Shown piece by piece: positions 1 through 8,653 of a stretch of DNA of 64,000 nt (the stretch's first letter is position 1; every line of letters begins with the position of its first letter). A program made the translations under genes and the position numbers. Under the pieces are notes generated by a model. It searched no databases and had not been told where the DNA came from. It worked only from the letters and a program-made list of their open reading frames with translations. The DNA is from Salinirubellus salinus (lineage in GTDB: Archaea; Halobacteriota; Halobacteria; Halobacteriales; Haloarculaceae). Location of the stretch: the NCBI RefSeq assembly GCF_025231485.1, contig NZ_CP104003.1, forward strand, positions 2,666,001-2,730,000, written 5' to 3'.

Positions 1-276
1 GGCGGGAGCGTCCTCGCGGTGGCCGTGGGCCACGCGGGCGTCAACGCGATGGGCGTCTACCACCCCGCCGACCTCGCGGCGCTCGCCCCCGGCGGCGTGC
101 CGGACCCGTGGCTGAACCTACTCGCGGAGGTCACCGGCGCCGTCCCCATCGTCGTCCTCGCCGTCGTCATCGTGGGGGTGTACGGCGGCCGGCGACTCGC
201 GCCCCGGGAACGGCCGGGCGTCGAACGGGTGGGCCTCGATCGGGCCAGCGGCCCGTCCCCGGCGGTCTCCGACTGA
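1..276 (+). CDS. CPBP-family intramembrane metalloprotease, C-terminal part
   Basis: Only the last ~91 codons are present; the gene begins upstream of the window. The fragment starts GGSVLAVAVGHAGVNAMGVY, which fits the third conserved motif of CPBP (Abi/CAAX-protease-like) membrane proteases, HxxxN. A further membrane segment (about residues 40-57) and an arginine-rich, disordered cytoplasmic tail follow. The active-site EExxxR motif would lie upstream and cannot be checked. It is on the same strand as the GNAT gene that begins 43 bases later. A complete CPBP gene lies just beyond, on the other strand. Confidence 0.6.
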   Translation, partial: GGSVLAVAVGHAGVNAMGVYHPADLAALAPGGVPDPWLNLLAEVTGAVPIVVLAVVIVGVYGGRRLAPRERPGVERVGLDRASGPSPAVSD

Positions 277-319
277 CCGACCACAACGTTCAGGCTCACC
301 GACAGCCTCCGCCGGCACG

Positions 320-808
320 ATGTTCGAACTGGTCCCGATGACCCCCGCCTACGCCGACGAGGTCGACGGCTGGCGCTACGACCCGCCGTACGACTTCTAC
401 GACCTCCGGGCCGACCCCGGGGACCGCGCCGAGTTCCTCGACCCCGACGGCTGGGAACACACGCGGGCCGTCCTCGACGGTCCGGACGGCAACCTCGTCG
501 GGTTCGTCCAGTTCGACCCGAAACCGGGAGCCGTCGAGGTGGGACTGGGGATGGCGCCCACCGAAACGGGGCGAGGCCGGGGCCGCGCGTTCGTCGAGGC
601 TGGACTGGACTACGCCCGCGAGCGCTACGACCCCGAACGGTTCGAACTCGCGGTGGCCGCGTTCAACGAGCGGGCCATCACGGTCTACGAGCGGTGTGGG
701 TTCGAGCGGGTGGGGACCGACGCCGTCGAGACGAACGGTGGGGAGTACGCGTTCGTGCGGATGGCGCGAGCGGCGAAACGGGGGGCGCGGCGCGGGCGGA
801 GCGCGTGA
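320..808 (+). CDS. GNAT-family N-acetyltransferase
   Basis: A 162-residue protein of the size typical for a single GNAT domain, which transfers an acetyl group from acetyl-CoA to an amine. It starts MFELVPMTPAYADEV. The acetyl-CoA-binding loop is at about residue 85 (ETGRGRGRAFVEAGLDYA), where the usual Q/RxxGxG/A signature is slightly altered. It is followed by the typical AFNERAITVYERCGF segment (motif B) and an arginine-rich tail. The substrate cannot be inferred. It converges on the CPBP protease gene, with stops only 4 bases apart. Confidence 0.85.
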   Translation: MFELVPMTPAYADEVDGWRYDPPYDFYDLRADPGDRAEFLDPDGWEHTRAVLDGPDGNLVGFVQFDPKPGAVEVGLGMAPTETGRGRGRAFVEAGLDYARERYDPERFELAVAAFNERAITVYERCGFERVGTDAVETNGGEYAFVRMARAAKRGARRGRSA

Positions 809-812
809 CGGG

Positions 813-1679
813 CTAGTGGGCAGGGCGACCCTGTACCTGCGGGCCGAACCCCGGGATGCCACGGTCACGCGCCCAGCGGCGGTAGTACCACAGCCCGACG
901 CCGAACGCCGGGAGCGCGAGGAGCAACGCGCGGTCGAGCGACGCGTCGGCGACGAAGAGGAACGACCAGTTGAACGTGCCGTGGAGCAAGCCCCCGAGGA
1001 CGACGTTCCGCGTGTACTCGTAGAGCAGGCCGAGTAGGGTGCCGAGCACGGCGACCACGACGAGCGTCCCGACGATGCTCCCGAGGTCGGTGATGCCCTG
1101 GGCGAACACCCGCTGGGGGACGTGCCAGAGCGCGAACAGCACCACGCCCAGCAGGATGCCCACCGCCTTGCGAGCGCGGTCCGCACCGCCGCCCACCGCC
1201 GCGACGAGCTTGTTCTGGACGTACGCGCGGAACGCGAACTCCTCGGTCGGACCGACGAAGAGCAGCTGGACGAGCGCCATCGCGACCCACGCGCTCGCGG
1301 AGACGCCCTCCGGGACGACGAACTCGACCGACCCCGTCGCGAGGTAGGTCGAGGCCGCCGCGAAGCCGTTGGCGAGGAGGTAGAGTCCACCCACGGCGAG
1401 GAGACCGGGGAGGACGTCGGCGCGACCGAGTCCGACAGACGCGGCGCTGACACCCTCGTACCGCAGGGTGGCCCACGTCATCCCGGCGAGGATGGTGAAC
1501 GCGAGTGCCATCGCGGCGAGCGCGACTGGACCGTCCAGCCGTGGGTAGACGTACAGCGGGAACAGCGCAGCGACCACGGTGGTCGCGACGAGGAGCGCCA
1601 CGAGCGGGCCGAGTCCGCGGCCGAACGAGATGGGTGACGGTCCGGCGTCGACGGCGGGAAGTGTCTGTTCGTCATCCAT
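813..1679 (-). CDS. CPBP-family intramembrane metalloprotease
   Basis: A 288-residue multi-pass membrane protein with all three CPBP motifs: GPTEEFAFRAYVQ (EExxxR), FALWHVPQ (FxxxH) and LLHGTFNW (HxxxN). These coordinate the catalytic metal inside the membrane. Such proteins process prenylated or bacteriocin-like substrates, but the substrate here is unknown. I start at the ATG giving MDDEQTLP rather than at an upstream in-frame ATG. A TATA-like box (CATATAAC, about 1704-1711) lies roughly 27 bases upstream of this start, as expected for a nearly leaderless haloarchaeal transcript. Confidence 0.85.
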   Translation of the reverse strand: MDDEQTLPAVDAGPSPISFGRGLGPLVALLVATTVVAALFPLYVYPRLDGPVALAAMALAFTILAGMTWATLRYEGVSAASVGLGRADVLPGLLAVGGLYLLANGFAAASTYLATGSVEFVVPEGVSASAWVAMALVQLLFVGPTEEFAFRAYVQNKLVAAVGGGADRARKAVGILLGVVLFALWHVPQRVFAQGITDLGSIVGTLVVVAVLGTLLGLLYEYTRNVVLGGLLHGTFNWSFLFVADASLDRALLLALPAFGVGLWYYRRWARDRGIPGFGPQVQGRPAH

Positions 1680-1784
1680 ACGCGCCGATGTGTCACACGA
1701 GAGCATATAACGACACACCAGGTCCCAGGGCGCGAGACCGGGAGGCGGGGGTGTCGTTTTCCGACGCCGAGTCCCGAAGCGCAG

Positions 1785-3062
1785 TCAGAGCACGAGCGAG
1801 AACAGGCCGTAGGAGCAGACGACGGCGACGGTCGGCGTGAACACCCACATGAAGACGATGCGACCCGCAGCGGTGGGGTCGAACAGGCTCTCGTGGGGGA
1901 TGTGGTCCGGGTCCTCCTCGCCGACGTGGGGGACGCGGGCCTCGCCGCCGTCCGCGACGGCGGGGCTGGACTCCTTCCCCGCGGCCAGTTCGCCGACCGT
2001 CGGGCTGTGTGGTCCCTCCGCCTCCTCGGTGGGCGAGGCGGCGAGCGCACCCGTCGTGAGTTCGACGTGGGGGCGCTCGCGGGCCGGAGTCGTGGAGGCG
2101 AGTTCGGGCGTGGCGAGGTCGACGAGCGAGGCCGGACGACTCGCCCGGCCCCACCCCAGCCCGATGATACAGCAGGTCGTGCTCACCGCGAGGCTGGCGG
2201 GGATGCCGAAGTACGACAGGACGGTGATGATGGTCCCACCGACGACGCTGACGACGAGCGCCGCGAGGATGGGGAGTTCGGTGATGTCGTCACCGACCGT
2301 GTCGAGGGTCCGTCGGGCGATGGTGAACCCGCCGAGCCCGAACGCCACGACGGCGAGCGTGACCCCCTGGTCGACGCTGAGCGGGCCCTGTGCGCCGACG
2401 AGCGGGGCGACCGCGTTCGCGGCGTTCGAGGCACCCGCCGAGAACCCCATGTAGCACGCGATGACGACGACGGTGAGCGACCCGGCGAGGTCACGGAGCG
2501 AGGCGTTCCGGTTGAACCGTGGGCGCGGGACGGTCCCCGACCGGTCGACCTGTATCAGGTGGCGTTCGAGGCGCGTGAACGCGAAGTAGCGGTCGAGGTG
2601 GGGGTAGAGGTAGCGCCCGATGAGGGCGCCGCTGGCGAGACCGACGAGCGGCGCGACGACCCACGCCGACACGATGGTGAACATGAGCGCCTCGTCGAGC
2701 GTGCCGGTCGCCAGCCCGAGGCCGACGATGCCGCCGACGGCCGTCATCGACGTGGAGGCGGGGACGCCGTATATGTTCGAGACGAGCAGCGAGACCCCCG
2801 TGAACAGGAGGACGCCTACACTGGCGAGGGGCGTGAACTGCGAGGCGGGGACGATGCTGCTGCTCATCGTGTCGATGACGTTGCGGCCGACGGTCCACGC
2901 ACCGACGAACGCGAACAGCGTGAACAGCCCCGCGGCGGTCGCCTTCCGCACGAGTCGACTGCCGACTGCCGGCCCGAACGCCACGCCCGTCGAGGAACCG
3001 CCGATGTTGAACCCGACGAACACGGCGACGAGGATACCGGCGATGGCGAGTGCTGAGAGCAT
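1785..3062 (-). CDS. Inorganic phosphate transporter, PiT family
   Basis: A 425-residue integral membrane protein. It has the internal duplication of PiT permeases: the N-terminal half carries GFNIGGSSTGVAFGPAVG and the second half GFSAGASNAANAVAPLVGAQG, the PiT signature with conserved N and GAxN. About ten hydrophobic segments are seen, with a long acidic hydrophilic loop (about residues 300-390) before the last membrane helix. The ATG giving MLSALAIAGILVAVFVGFNIG is the natural start, because the open frame upstream is arginine-rich and lies antisense to the next gene. It likely carries out cation-coupled low-affinity phosphate uptake. Confidence 0.88.
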   Translation of the reverse strand: MLSALAIAGILVAVFVGFNIGGSSTGVAFGPAVGSRLVRKATAAGLFTLFAFVGAWTVGRNVIDTMSSSIVPASQFTPLASVGVLLFTGVSLLVSNIYGVPASTSMTAVGGIVGLGLATGTLDEALMFTIVSAWVVAPLVGLASGALIGRYLYPHLDRYFAFTRLERHLIQVDRSGTVPRPRFNRNASLRDLAGSLTVVVIACYMGFSAGASNAANAVAPLVGAQGPLSVDQGVTLAVVAFGLGGFTIARRTLDTVGDDITELPILAALVVSVVGGTIITVLSYFGIPASLAVSTTCCIIGLGWGRASRPASLVDLATPELASTTPARERPHVELTTGALAASPTEEAEGPHSPTVGELAAGKESSPAVADGGEARVPHVGEEDPDHIPHESLFDPTAAGRIVFMWVFTPTVAVVCSYGLFSLVL

Positions 3063-3155
3063 CCGACGGGCCGACACGTTCTGGCCGGAGCCACTACACT
3101 CTGTTCCCAGCGGCAGCACGGAAAGCTTCGAGTCGGGGGACCACGAGACGCTCGT

Positions 3156-3662
3156 ATGGACGAGACGCCCGAGGACGGACTCCCGCCGGAGTTCGAGTCG
3201 CTGGTGCGGACCGACACCGACCGGCTCGTGGGGCTGTACAACGGCCTGCAGGGGCTGGACGACGAGGCGTTCGCGGCCGCGTTCGCCGGCGCGCTGGACA
3301 CGCTCCGCGAGGTGGTCGACCCGGACGGCGGCGAGGCGGCGGCCGTCCTCGGCCTGACGCTGGATGGGGGCACCGTCGCCGACGCGCGCGTGCTCTCGGT
3401 CACCGACGAGGAGACGGTCCACCACGCCGCCCCGGGGACGGACGCGCCGGACGTGGCGGTCTACCTCCCGGTCCGGCCCGACGACTTCCCGCCGGGGTCG
3501 GGCGAGGCGTTCGCCGACATCGACCTCGAGGGGTTCCGCGAGGTGGTCGCCGCGATGATCTACCTGCGCTACCAGCTCGCCGAGGAGGACCCCGAGGGGC
3601 TCGCGAGCCACCACGGCGAGCCGCTGGCACGGGGGCTCCGGGCGTACGTCGACGCGGCCTGA
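3156..3662 (+). CDS. Hypothetical acidic protein (168 aa)
   Basis: An acidic soluble protein with no signal peptide, membrane segment or motif I can assign to a family. It begins MDETPEDGLPPEFESLV. There is an alpha-helical region at 20-55 (DTDRLVGLYNGLQGLDDEAF), a beta-rich middle and a helical C-terminus (FREVVAAMIYLRYQLAEED). Codon usage matches the neighbours and the start is well separated from the divergent phosphate permease, so I consider it a genuine gene. Function unknown; probably a haloarchaea-specific conserved protein. Confidence 0.65.
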   Translation: MDETPEDGLPPEFESLVRTDTDRLVGLYNGLQGLDDEAFAAAFAGALDTLREVVDPDGGEAAAVLGLTLDGGTVADARVLSVTDEETVHHAAPGTDAPDVAVYLPVRPDDFPPGSGEAFADIDLEGFREVVAAMIYLRYQLAEEDPEGLASHHGEPLARGLRAYVDAA

Positions 3663-3776
3663 GCGGCGGACGCCCCCACCGCGCGAGGGGACACATCGAC
3701 GGGGGAGTACTTTTGCCCCCGCTCGCAGACCAACGGGCGTGAACGTAGTTCCCACGCGACACGACGGAGGTGGCCG

Positions 3777-5429
3777 ATGAGCCGGACGACGGACGGCATC
3801 GTCTCGCTGTTCGAGGCGGCGGGCGTCGAGACGGTGTTCGGCTTCCCGTGCGAGCAGATGGACCCGTACTACGCGAGCCTCTCGGAGTCGGACGTGCGGC
3901 ACGTCCTCGCGCGGAGCGAGGCGAGCGCGGCGCTGATGGCCGACGGCTACGCGCGGGCGGCCCGGACACTGGGCGTCGTCGACGGCGTGAGCGGCCCCGG
4001 TGCGGCCTACATCGGTGCGGGGCTGGCCGAGGCGTCCGGGGCGTCATCGCCCGTCCTCGCACTGACGGGCGGCAACGACCTCGAGAACCGTGGGAACGGC
4101 GTCATCCAGGACGGCGACAACGAGGCCATCCTCGACCCGTTCACGCTGTCGACGGCGGACGCCGAGACGCCCGAACGAGCCGTCGAGGCCGTCGAGAACG
4201 CCATCCGGCGCTCCACGGCCGGGGTGCCGGGGCCGACCCACGTCAACCTCCCCGAGGACGTGATGCGAGCCGACCTCCCCGGGGACCACGAACCCCGGGG
4301 GGACGTGGACGGAACGTACCCCACGAGTCGACCGGAACCGAGCGCCGAGGCGGTGGCCGACACGCTCGACCTGCTGGAGGCGGCCGAGCGGCCGGTCGTC
4401 GTCGCCGGCGAGGGGATCCACCGGGCGGACGCGAACGAGACTCTGAGCGCGTTCGCCGAGGCGGCCGACGTGCCCGTCGTCACCTCGATGAACGGGAAGG
4501 GTGCCGTCGCGGAGACGGTCCCCTACGCGCTCGGCGTGGTCGGCCGCTGGGGGTTCTGTCAGGTGGCGAACGACGCCGTCGCGGACGCGGACCTCGTCCT
4601 CGGTTTCGGCACCCGGTTCGGCGAACTCACCTCCGTCGGCTGGTCGCTCGTCCCCGAGGACGTCCCGCTGGTCCACGTGGACCTCGACCCCGCGTGGCTG
4701 GGCCGGAACTACGAGCCGACCGTGGCCGTCCGGGCGGACCTCCGGGCCACGCTCGAGGCGTTGGCCGAGAGCGCCGAGGGCGATTCGGCCCGCGCCGAGC
4801 GAATCGAGTCGCTGGCCGCCGACCGGCGCGAGTGGCGCGAGAGCTTCCACGGCGACTTCACGAGCGACGCCGAGCCGGTGAAGCCACAGCGCGTGATGCA
4901 CGAGCTGAACGAGCGACTGCCGGCCGAGGCCATCCTCGTCAGCGCCACCTCGCTCCCCGGGTTCTTCTCCGGGGCGTTCTACGAGACCGAGCGGGCGGGG
5001 CTGGGCTACCTGCAGGCGCGGGGGAGTGACGGCATCAACGTCTGTCTCCCGCAGGCCCTCGGGGTGCAGGCCGCACGACCCGACACACCGGTCGTCGCGC
5101 TCTCCGGCGACGGCGGCATCGGCTACCACATCGCGGACCTCGAGACGGCCGTCCGCGAGGACCTGCCGCTGACCGTCCTCGTCACGAACAACGACTCGCT
5201 CGGCTCCTCGAAGATGAGCCAGCTCGGGACGTACAACTTCGACCTGTCCACCGACTTCCACGCGGGCGTCGACTACGCGCAGGTGGCCCGCGGGCTCGGT
5301 TGCGAGGCCGAACGTATCACCGACCCCGACCGGGTCGGGCCGGCGCTCTCGGCGGCGCTGGACTCGAACTCGGTGACGGTGCTGGACGTGCAGGTCGACC
5401 CGTACGCCGCGCCGCCGGTGCTGGTCTGA
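3777..5429 (+). CDS. Thiamine-diphosphate-dependent enzyme, acetolactate synthase-like
   Basis: A 550-residue protein with the three-domain layout of the acetolactate synthase/benzoylformate decarboxylase family. The N-terminal pyrimidine-binding domain carries the activating Glu in RSEASAALMADGYAR. The central domain spans about 190-330. The C-terminal pyrophosphate domain has the ThDP motif GDGGIGYH...NN (about residues 445-475). Length fits the family, but substrate residues are not diagnostic, so decarboxylase, carboligase or acyltransferase activity are all possible. A strong Shine-Dalgarno sequence GGAGGTG lies 4 bases before the ATG. It converges with the 3-hydroxyacyl-CoA dehydrogenase gene. 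Confidence 0.85.
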   Translation: MSRTTDGIVSLFEAAGVETVFGFPCEQMDPYYASLSESDVRHVLARSEASAALMADGYARAARTLGVVDGVSGPGAAYIGAGLAEASGASSPVLALTGGNDLENRGNGVIQDGDNEAILDPFTLSTADAETPERAVEAVENAIRRSTAGVPGPTHVNLPEDVMRADLPGDHEPRGDVDGTYPTSRPEPSAEAVADTLDLLEAAERPVVVAGEGIHRADANETLSAFAEAADVPVVTSMNGKGAVAETVPYALGVVGRWGFCQVANDAVADADLVLGFGTRFGELTSVGWSLVPEDVPLVHVDLDPAWLGRNYEPTVAVRADLRATLEALAESAEGDSARAERIESLAADRREWRESFHGDFTSDAEPVKPQRVMHELNERLPAEAILVSATSLPGFFSGAFYETERAGLGYLQARGSDGINVCLPQALGVQAARPDTPVVALSGDGGIGYHIADLETAVREDLPLTVLVTNNDSLGSSKMSQLGTYNFDLSTDFHAGVDYAQVARGLGCEAERITDPDRVGPALSAALDSNSVTVLDVQVDPYAAPPVLV

Positions 5430-5444
5430 GCGGGGCGTATCGGC

Positions 5445-6548
5445 TCAGAACACCGGTTCGTAGACGCCCGCACCCGTCTCCTCGTAGCGCGATTCGAGCG
5501 TCTCTCTGAGGAAGTCGGTCCCGAGCATCGCCTCGATGTCGAACGGCCCGACGTCGCCGCCGGAGCCGCGCTTCAGCACGTCGTTCACCGTCTCGCGGTC
5601 GCCCACGCCGTCCTCCACGAGCCGGTAGGCCTCGTTGACGAGCGCCGCGACAACGGGCGTCACGTCGTGCCCCTGTTCGACCCCGGGCAGGAGGCAGGTC
5701 TCGCCGTCCCACTCGAAGAACCCCTGCCCGGTCTTCTTGCCGAGGTGGCCCGCGTCGACCAGCTCGCGCATCCGTTCCTCGACGGCCTCGGGTGGGGCGT
5801 AGCGTTCGCCGTAGGCCACCCGGAGGTTGTCGACGGTGGCGAGGTGGACGTCGAGCCCGACGAGGTCGACGAACTCCAGCGGCCCGCGGTCGAACCCGAT
5901 GTTCTTCGCGGCGTGGTCGATGGCCGCTGCCTCCGCTTCGAGCAGTTCCCACGTCCCCGCACACTTGATGCTGGCCGAGAGTCTCGAGAGGCAGTTCGCG
6001 CGGTGCTCGCGCTGGAGGCGGACGGGGTGCCGGTCCATCGCCTCGGCGACCTCGGTCGCGGTCTCGAGCGCCTCGTCCGTGGCCGTCTCGCCCGATATCT
6101 CCACGAGGTCGCGCTCCAGCGCGGGGTTGGCGAAGTGGAACAGCGTCACCCGCTCCGGGTGGGCCATCTCGGCGGCTATCTCGCCCGCGGTGAGCGAGGA
6201 GGTGTTCGTGCCGACGACGGCGTCGGCCTCGAGGACCGACTCGAGGTCGCCCATCACGGACCGTTTCAGGTCGAGACGCTCGGGCACCGCCTCGACGACG
6301 AACTCGCAGTCGGCGAGCGCCGCGAGGTCGGTGTCGTACGTGATGCGCGAGGCGGGGTCGCCGTCGACCGCGAGGCCACCCGCTTCGAGGCGGGCCGCGA
6401 GGGCCGCGTGGTCGTCGCGTGCCGATTCGAGCGCGTCCGGGTCGACGTCGACGAGCGTGACGGGGAGGCCACCGTTGGCCAGCAGGCCAGCGATGTCCCG
6501 GCCCATCAGGCCCGCGCCGACGACGCCGGTGTGGTTCGGGAGTGTCAT
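5445..6548 (-). CDS. 3-hydroxyacyl-CoA dehydrogenase family protein
   Basis: A 367-residue NAD-dependent dehydrogenase oxidising 3-hydroxyacyl-CoA or a related 3-hydroxy acid. The Rossmann fold is at the N-terminus (VVGAGLMGRDIAGLLANGG, with D35 binding NAD ribose). EAVPERLDLKRSVMGDLE, NTSSLTAGEIA and the catalytic FHFANP region follow (His in HFANP). Two C-terminal helical 3HCDH domains carry GHLGKKTGQGFFEW and a second degenerate repeat. It lies 7 bases downstream of an APC permease gene in the same direction, so it is likely co-transcribed and may act on the imported compound. Confidence 0.85.
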   Translation of the reverse strand: MTLPNHTGVVGAGLMGRDIAGLLANGGLPVTLVDVDPDALESARDDHAALAARLEAGGLAVDGDPASRITYDTDLAALADCEFVVEAVPERLDLKRSVMGDLESVLEADAVVGTNTSSLTAGEIAAEMAHPERVTLFHFANPALERDLVEISGETATDEALETATEVAEAMDRHPVRLQREHRANCLSRLSASIKCAGTWELLEAEAAAIDHAAKNIGFDRGPLEFVDLVGLDVHLATVDNLRVAYGERYAPPEAVEERMRELVDAGHLGKKTGQGFFEWDGETCLLPGVEQGHDVTPVVAALVNEAYRLVEDGVGDRETVNDVLKRGSGGDVGPFDIEAMLGTDFLRETLESRYEETGAGVYEPVF

Positions 6549-6555
6549 GGTCGTC

Positions 6556-7875
6556 TCAGAGTTCGTAGTCCGGGGTGGGGAGCGGCCCCCCCGTCCGCGT
6601 CCGCAGCAGGTAGTAGCCGCCGGCGACGGCGAGCGTGCCGAGCCAGATGCCGAACAGCTGGGGCGACTGACTCGCCAGCAGGGCCAGCAACAGGAGGTTC
6701 AGCGGGACGGCCAGCGCGGCCATCCCGGCCACGAGGCGAGGCGACAGCGGCAGAGCGTCGGCCACGTCCGCGCGCCGGTGACGGACCGCGGCGATGGCCG
6801 CGAGCATCACCGGGACGATGAGGAACGCGCCGCCGAAGCCGAGGAGCGTCCCTAGATCGGCCACCGGGAGCGGGGAGACGAGCGCGGCCGCCGAGAGGAC
6901 GTAGACGGCGACCATCCCCCAGTGGGCGGTGCCGAAGCGGTCGTTCTTCTCGGCGAGGACGGCCGGCAGGAGACCGTCCTCGGCCAGCACCTCGAGGTAC
7001 TTCGGGGTGATGATGTAGACGGCGTTGATGCTCGTCGCGATGGCGAACAGGGCGCCGGCGACGACGAACAGGGACTGGAACGCCGGCGGCAGGAACGCCT
7101 CGGCGGGCACCGCGAGCGTCTGGTCGGCCATCGCCTCGGCGCCGACCGACCCCACCGCGACGAGGCCGATACTGGCGTAGATGACCAGCACGAGCGGCAC
7201 GCTCAACAGGAACGACCGGGGGATGGTCACCGTCGCGTCGCGCACCTCGCCGCCGATGTCGACGACGAAGTTCGCGCCCAGACAGACGAAGTAGAGGACG
7301 CCCGCGGCGATCCCCACGCCGAGCACGCCGCTCGGGAACACGGGGCTGAGGTTCGCCGGGTCGACGGCGGGGACGCCGAAGGCGACGAACGACCCGAGCG
7401 CGGCGACGAGGGCCACGAACATCGCGACCTGCGCGGTGGCGGCGGGTTCGCTACCGACGACGTTCACGAGGAAGAACAGCGTCAGCAGGCCGAACCCGAC
7501 GAGCGTGGGGCTCACCGGGACGAGCGAGTCGACGTACTGCCCGGCGGTGAGCGCGTAGAGCGGCAGGCCGCCGGTGAACATGCTGATGCCGAGGCCGATG
7601 GCGCTCAGGAACGCGAGCGGGCGGGACACGAGCGTCGCCGGGTAGCGGTAGTTCCCGCCCGTGGTGGGGAACGCCGCGCCGAGCATCGCCGTCGGCAGGA
7701 GGCCGAGGATGGCGATGCCGAACGCGAGGCCGAACGCCAGCACGACGCCCGGTCCGGCGAAGCCGACGGCGACACCGGTGAGACTGAACAGCGCCCCGCC
7801 GACGATGAGGCCGACCTCGATGCTCACCGCCTGGAACAGGCCGATACCGTCGCCCGCGGACTGTCGCCCCACCAC
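6556..7875 (-). CDS. APC-superfamily amino acid/amine permease
   Basis: A 439-residue protein with about 12 hydrophobic segments, beginning after a short hydrophilic leader. The APC hallmark in helix 1 is IEVGLIVGGALFSLTG (usually GxxIGxGIF). It lacks a soluble C-terminal domain. It probably imports an amino acid or amine by cation symport. First gene of a two-gene unit with the 3-hydroxyacyl-CoA dehydrogenase, and divergent from the Lrp/AsnC regulator 109 bases away, a common arrangement for regulator and regulated transporter. Confidence 0.85.
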   Translation of the reverse strand: MVGRQSAGDGIGLFQAVSIEVGLIVGGALFSLTGVAVGFAGPGVVLAFGLAFGIAILGLLPTAMLGAAFPTTGGNYRYPATLVSRPLAFLSAIGLGISMFTGGLPLYALTAGQYVDSLVPVSPTLVGFGLLTLFFLVNVVGSEPAATAQVAMFVALVAALGSFVAFGVPAVDPANLSPVFPSGVLGVGIAAGVLYFVCLGANFVVDIGGEVRDATVTIPRSFLLSVPLVLVIYASIGLVAVGSVGAEAMADQTLAVPAEAFLPPAFQSLFVVAGALFAIATSINAVYIITPKYLEVLAEDGLLPAVLAEKNDRFGTAHWGMVAVYVLSAAALVSPLPVADLGTLLGFGGAFLIVPVMLAAIAAVRHRRADVADALPLSPRLVAGMAALAVPLNLLLLALLASQSPQLFGIWLGTLAVAGGYYLLRTRTGGPLPTPDYEL

Positions 7876-7984
7876 GTGTCACCGTGGCGCACGGAGCAGG
7901 GAGACAAGAGCGTTGCGGCGTCCAGGACAGGGACGGCGACCGGCGGGCGGAAACGGCTTGCCGGTCGGGGCAGAACCGTGCCGT

Positions 7985-8497
7985 ATGACCGACGACACCG
8001 TCGACGAGGTGGACCGCGCCATCCTCCACGCCCTGCAGGACGACGCACGGAACCTCTCCTCCGAGGAGATCGCCGAGCGGGCCGGCATCGCGGGCAGCAC
8101 GGTCCGCAAGCGCATCCGCCGGCTCGAGGAGCGTGGCGTCGTCAAGGGGTACGACGCCGCCGTCGACTACGCCCGCTCTGGCTACCCGCTCCGGATGCTC
8201 CTGTTCTGTACCGCCGCCATCCCCGAACGGGGCGAGATGGTGCCGCGCATCCTCGACATCGAGGGGGTCGTCTCCGTGCAGGAACTCGTCACCGGCGAGG
8301 AGAACCTCCTCGTGACCGCCGTGGGTGAGACGGACGCCGACATCACCCCGGTCGCCCAGCGACTGCTGGACATGGGGCTGACCGTCAGCGACGAGGTGCT
8401 GGTTCGAAGCCACGAGACCACCCCATTCAGCGGGTTCGTGGCAGGGACGGGCGACGAGGACGAGAGCGAGGACGCGGCCGAGGGGGAGGGCGACTGA
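7985..8497 (+). CDS. Lrp/AsnC-family transcriptional regulator
   Basis: A 170-residue protein with an N-terminal winged HTH (VDRAILHALQDDARNLSSEEIAERAGIAGSTVRKRIRRLEERGVVKGY) followed by a RAM-like ligand domain and an acidic C-terminal tail. The start at 7985 gives MTDDTVDEVDRAILHALQDD, the canonical Lrp N-terminus; the longer upstream frame overlaps the divergent permease gene and is not coding. It sits between the APC permease operon and dabBA, so either or both may be targets. An array of GAACRAW-type half-sites lies just downstream in the dabB promoter. Confidence 0.87.
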   Translation: MTDDTVDEVDRAILHALQDDARNLSSEEIAERAGIAGSTVRKRIRRLEERGVVKGYDAAVDYARSGYPLRMLLFCTAAIPERGEMVPRILDIEGVVSVQELVTGEENLLVTAVGETDADITPVAQRLLDMGLTVSDEVLVRSHETTPFSGFVAGTGDEDESEDAAEGEGD

Positions 8498-8518
8498 TCG
8501 GGGCGGCCCAGAAGGTGA

Positions 8519-8574
8519 GAATCGTTCCCGATAAACAATGTAGAGAACAATTTGTTCGTACAGAACGATTTATT
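8519..8574 (+). promoter_or_regulatory. dabB promoter with nested inverted repeats
   Basis: An AT-rich island in GC-rich surroundings. A perfect 13-bp palindrome GAACAATTTGTTC (8545-8557) sits inside a wider inverted repeat, GAATCGTTC (8519-8527) and GAACGATT (8563-8570). The right arm overlaps a TATA-like TTTATTA (8568-8574) that would place transcription start near 8600, about 55 bases before dabB. Four related half-sites suggest cooperative binding of a dimeric regulator, with occlusion of TBP as the simplest mechanism. The neighbouring Lrp-family protein is the obvious candidate. Repeats and TATA are seen directly; the regulator is inferred. Confidence 0.6.
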
Positions 8575-8653
8575 AGACATTACGTTCTTAGAGGCGGGTA
8601 CAGAGGGCCGGACTGGTCGTCGGGTCGACGGCCGGCCGGTCGCCACACCGAAG

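Noticed and set aside
1893-3056. Open frame antisense to the PiT phosphate permease
   Set aside because: Charged low-complexity shadow (RRGG/DDER runs); the minus-strand protein has clear membrane helices and PiT motifs.
3063-3902. N-terminal extension of the PiT frame
   Set aside because: Non-protein-like composition and antisense to the 168-aa gene; the natural membrane N-terminus starts at 3062.
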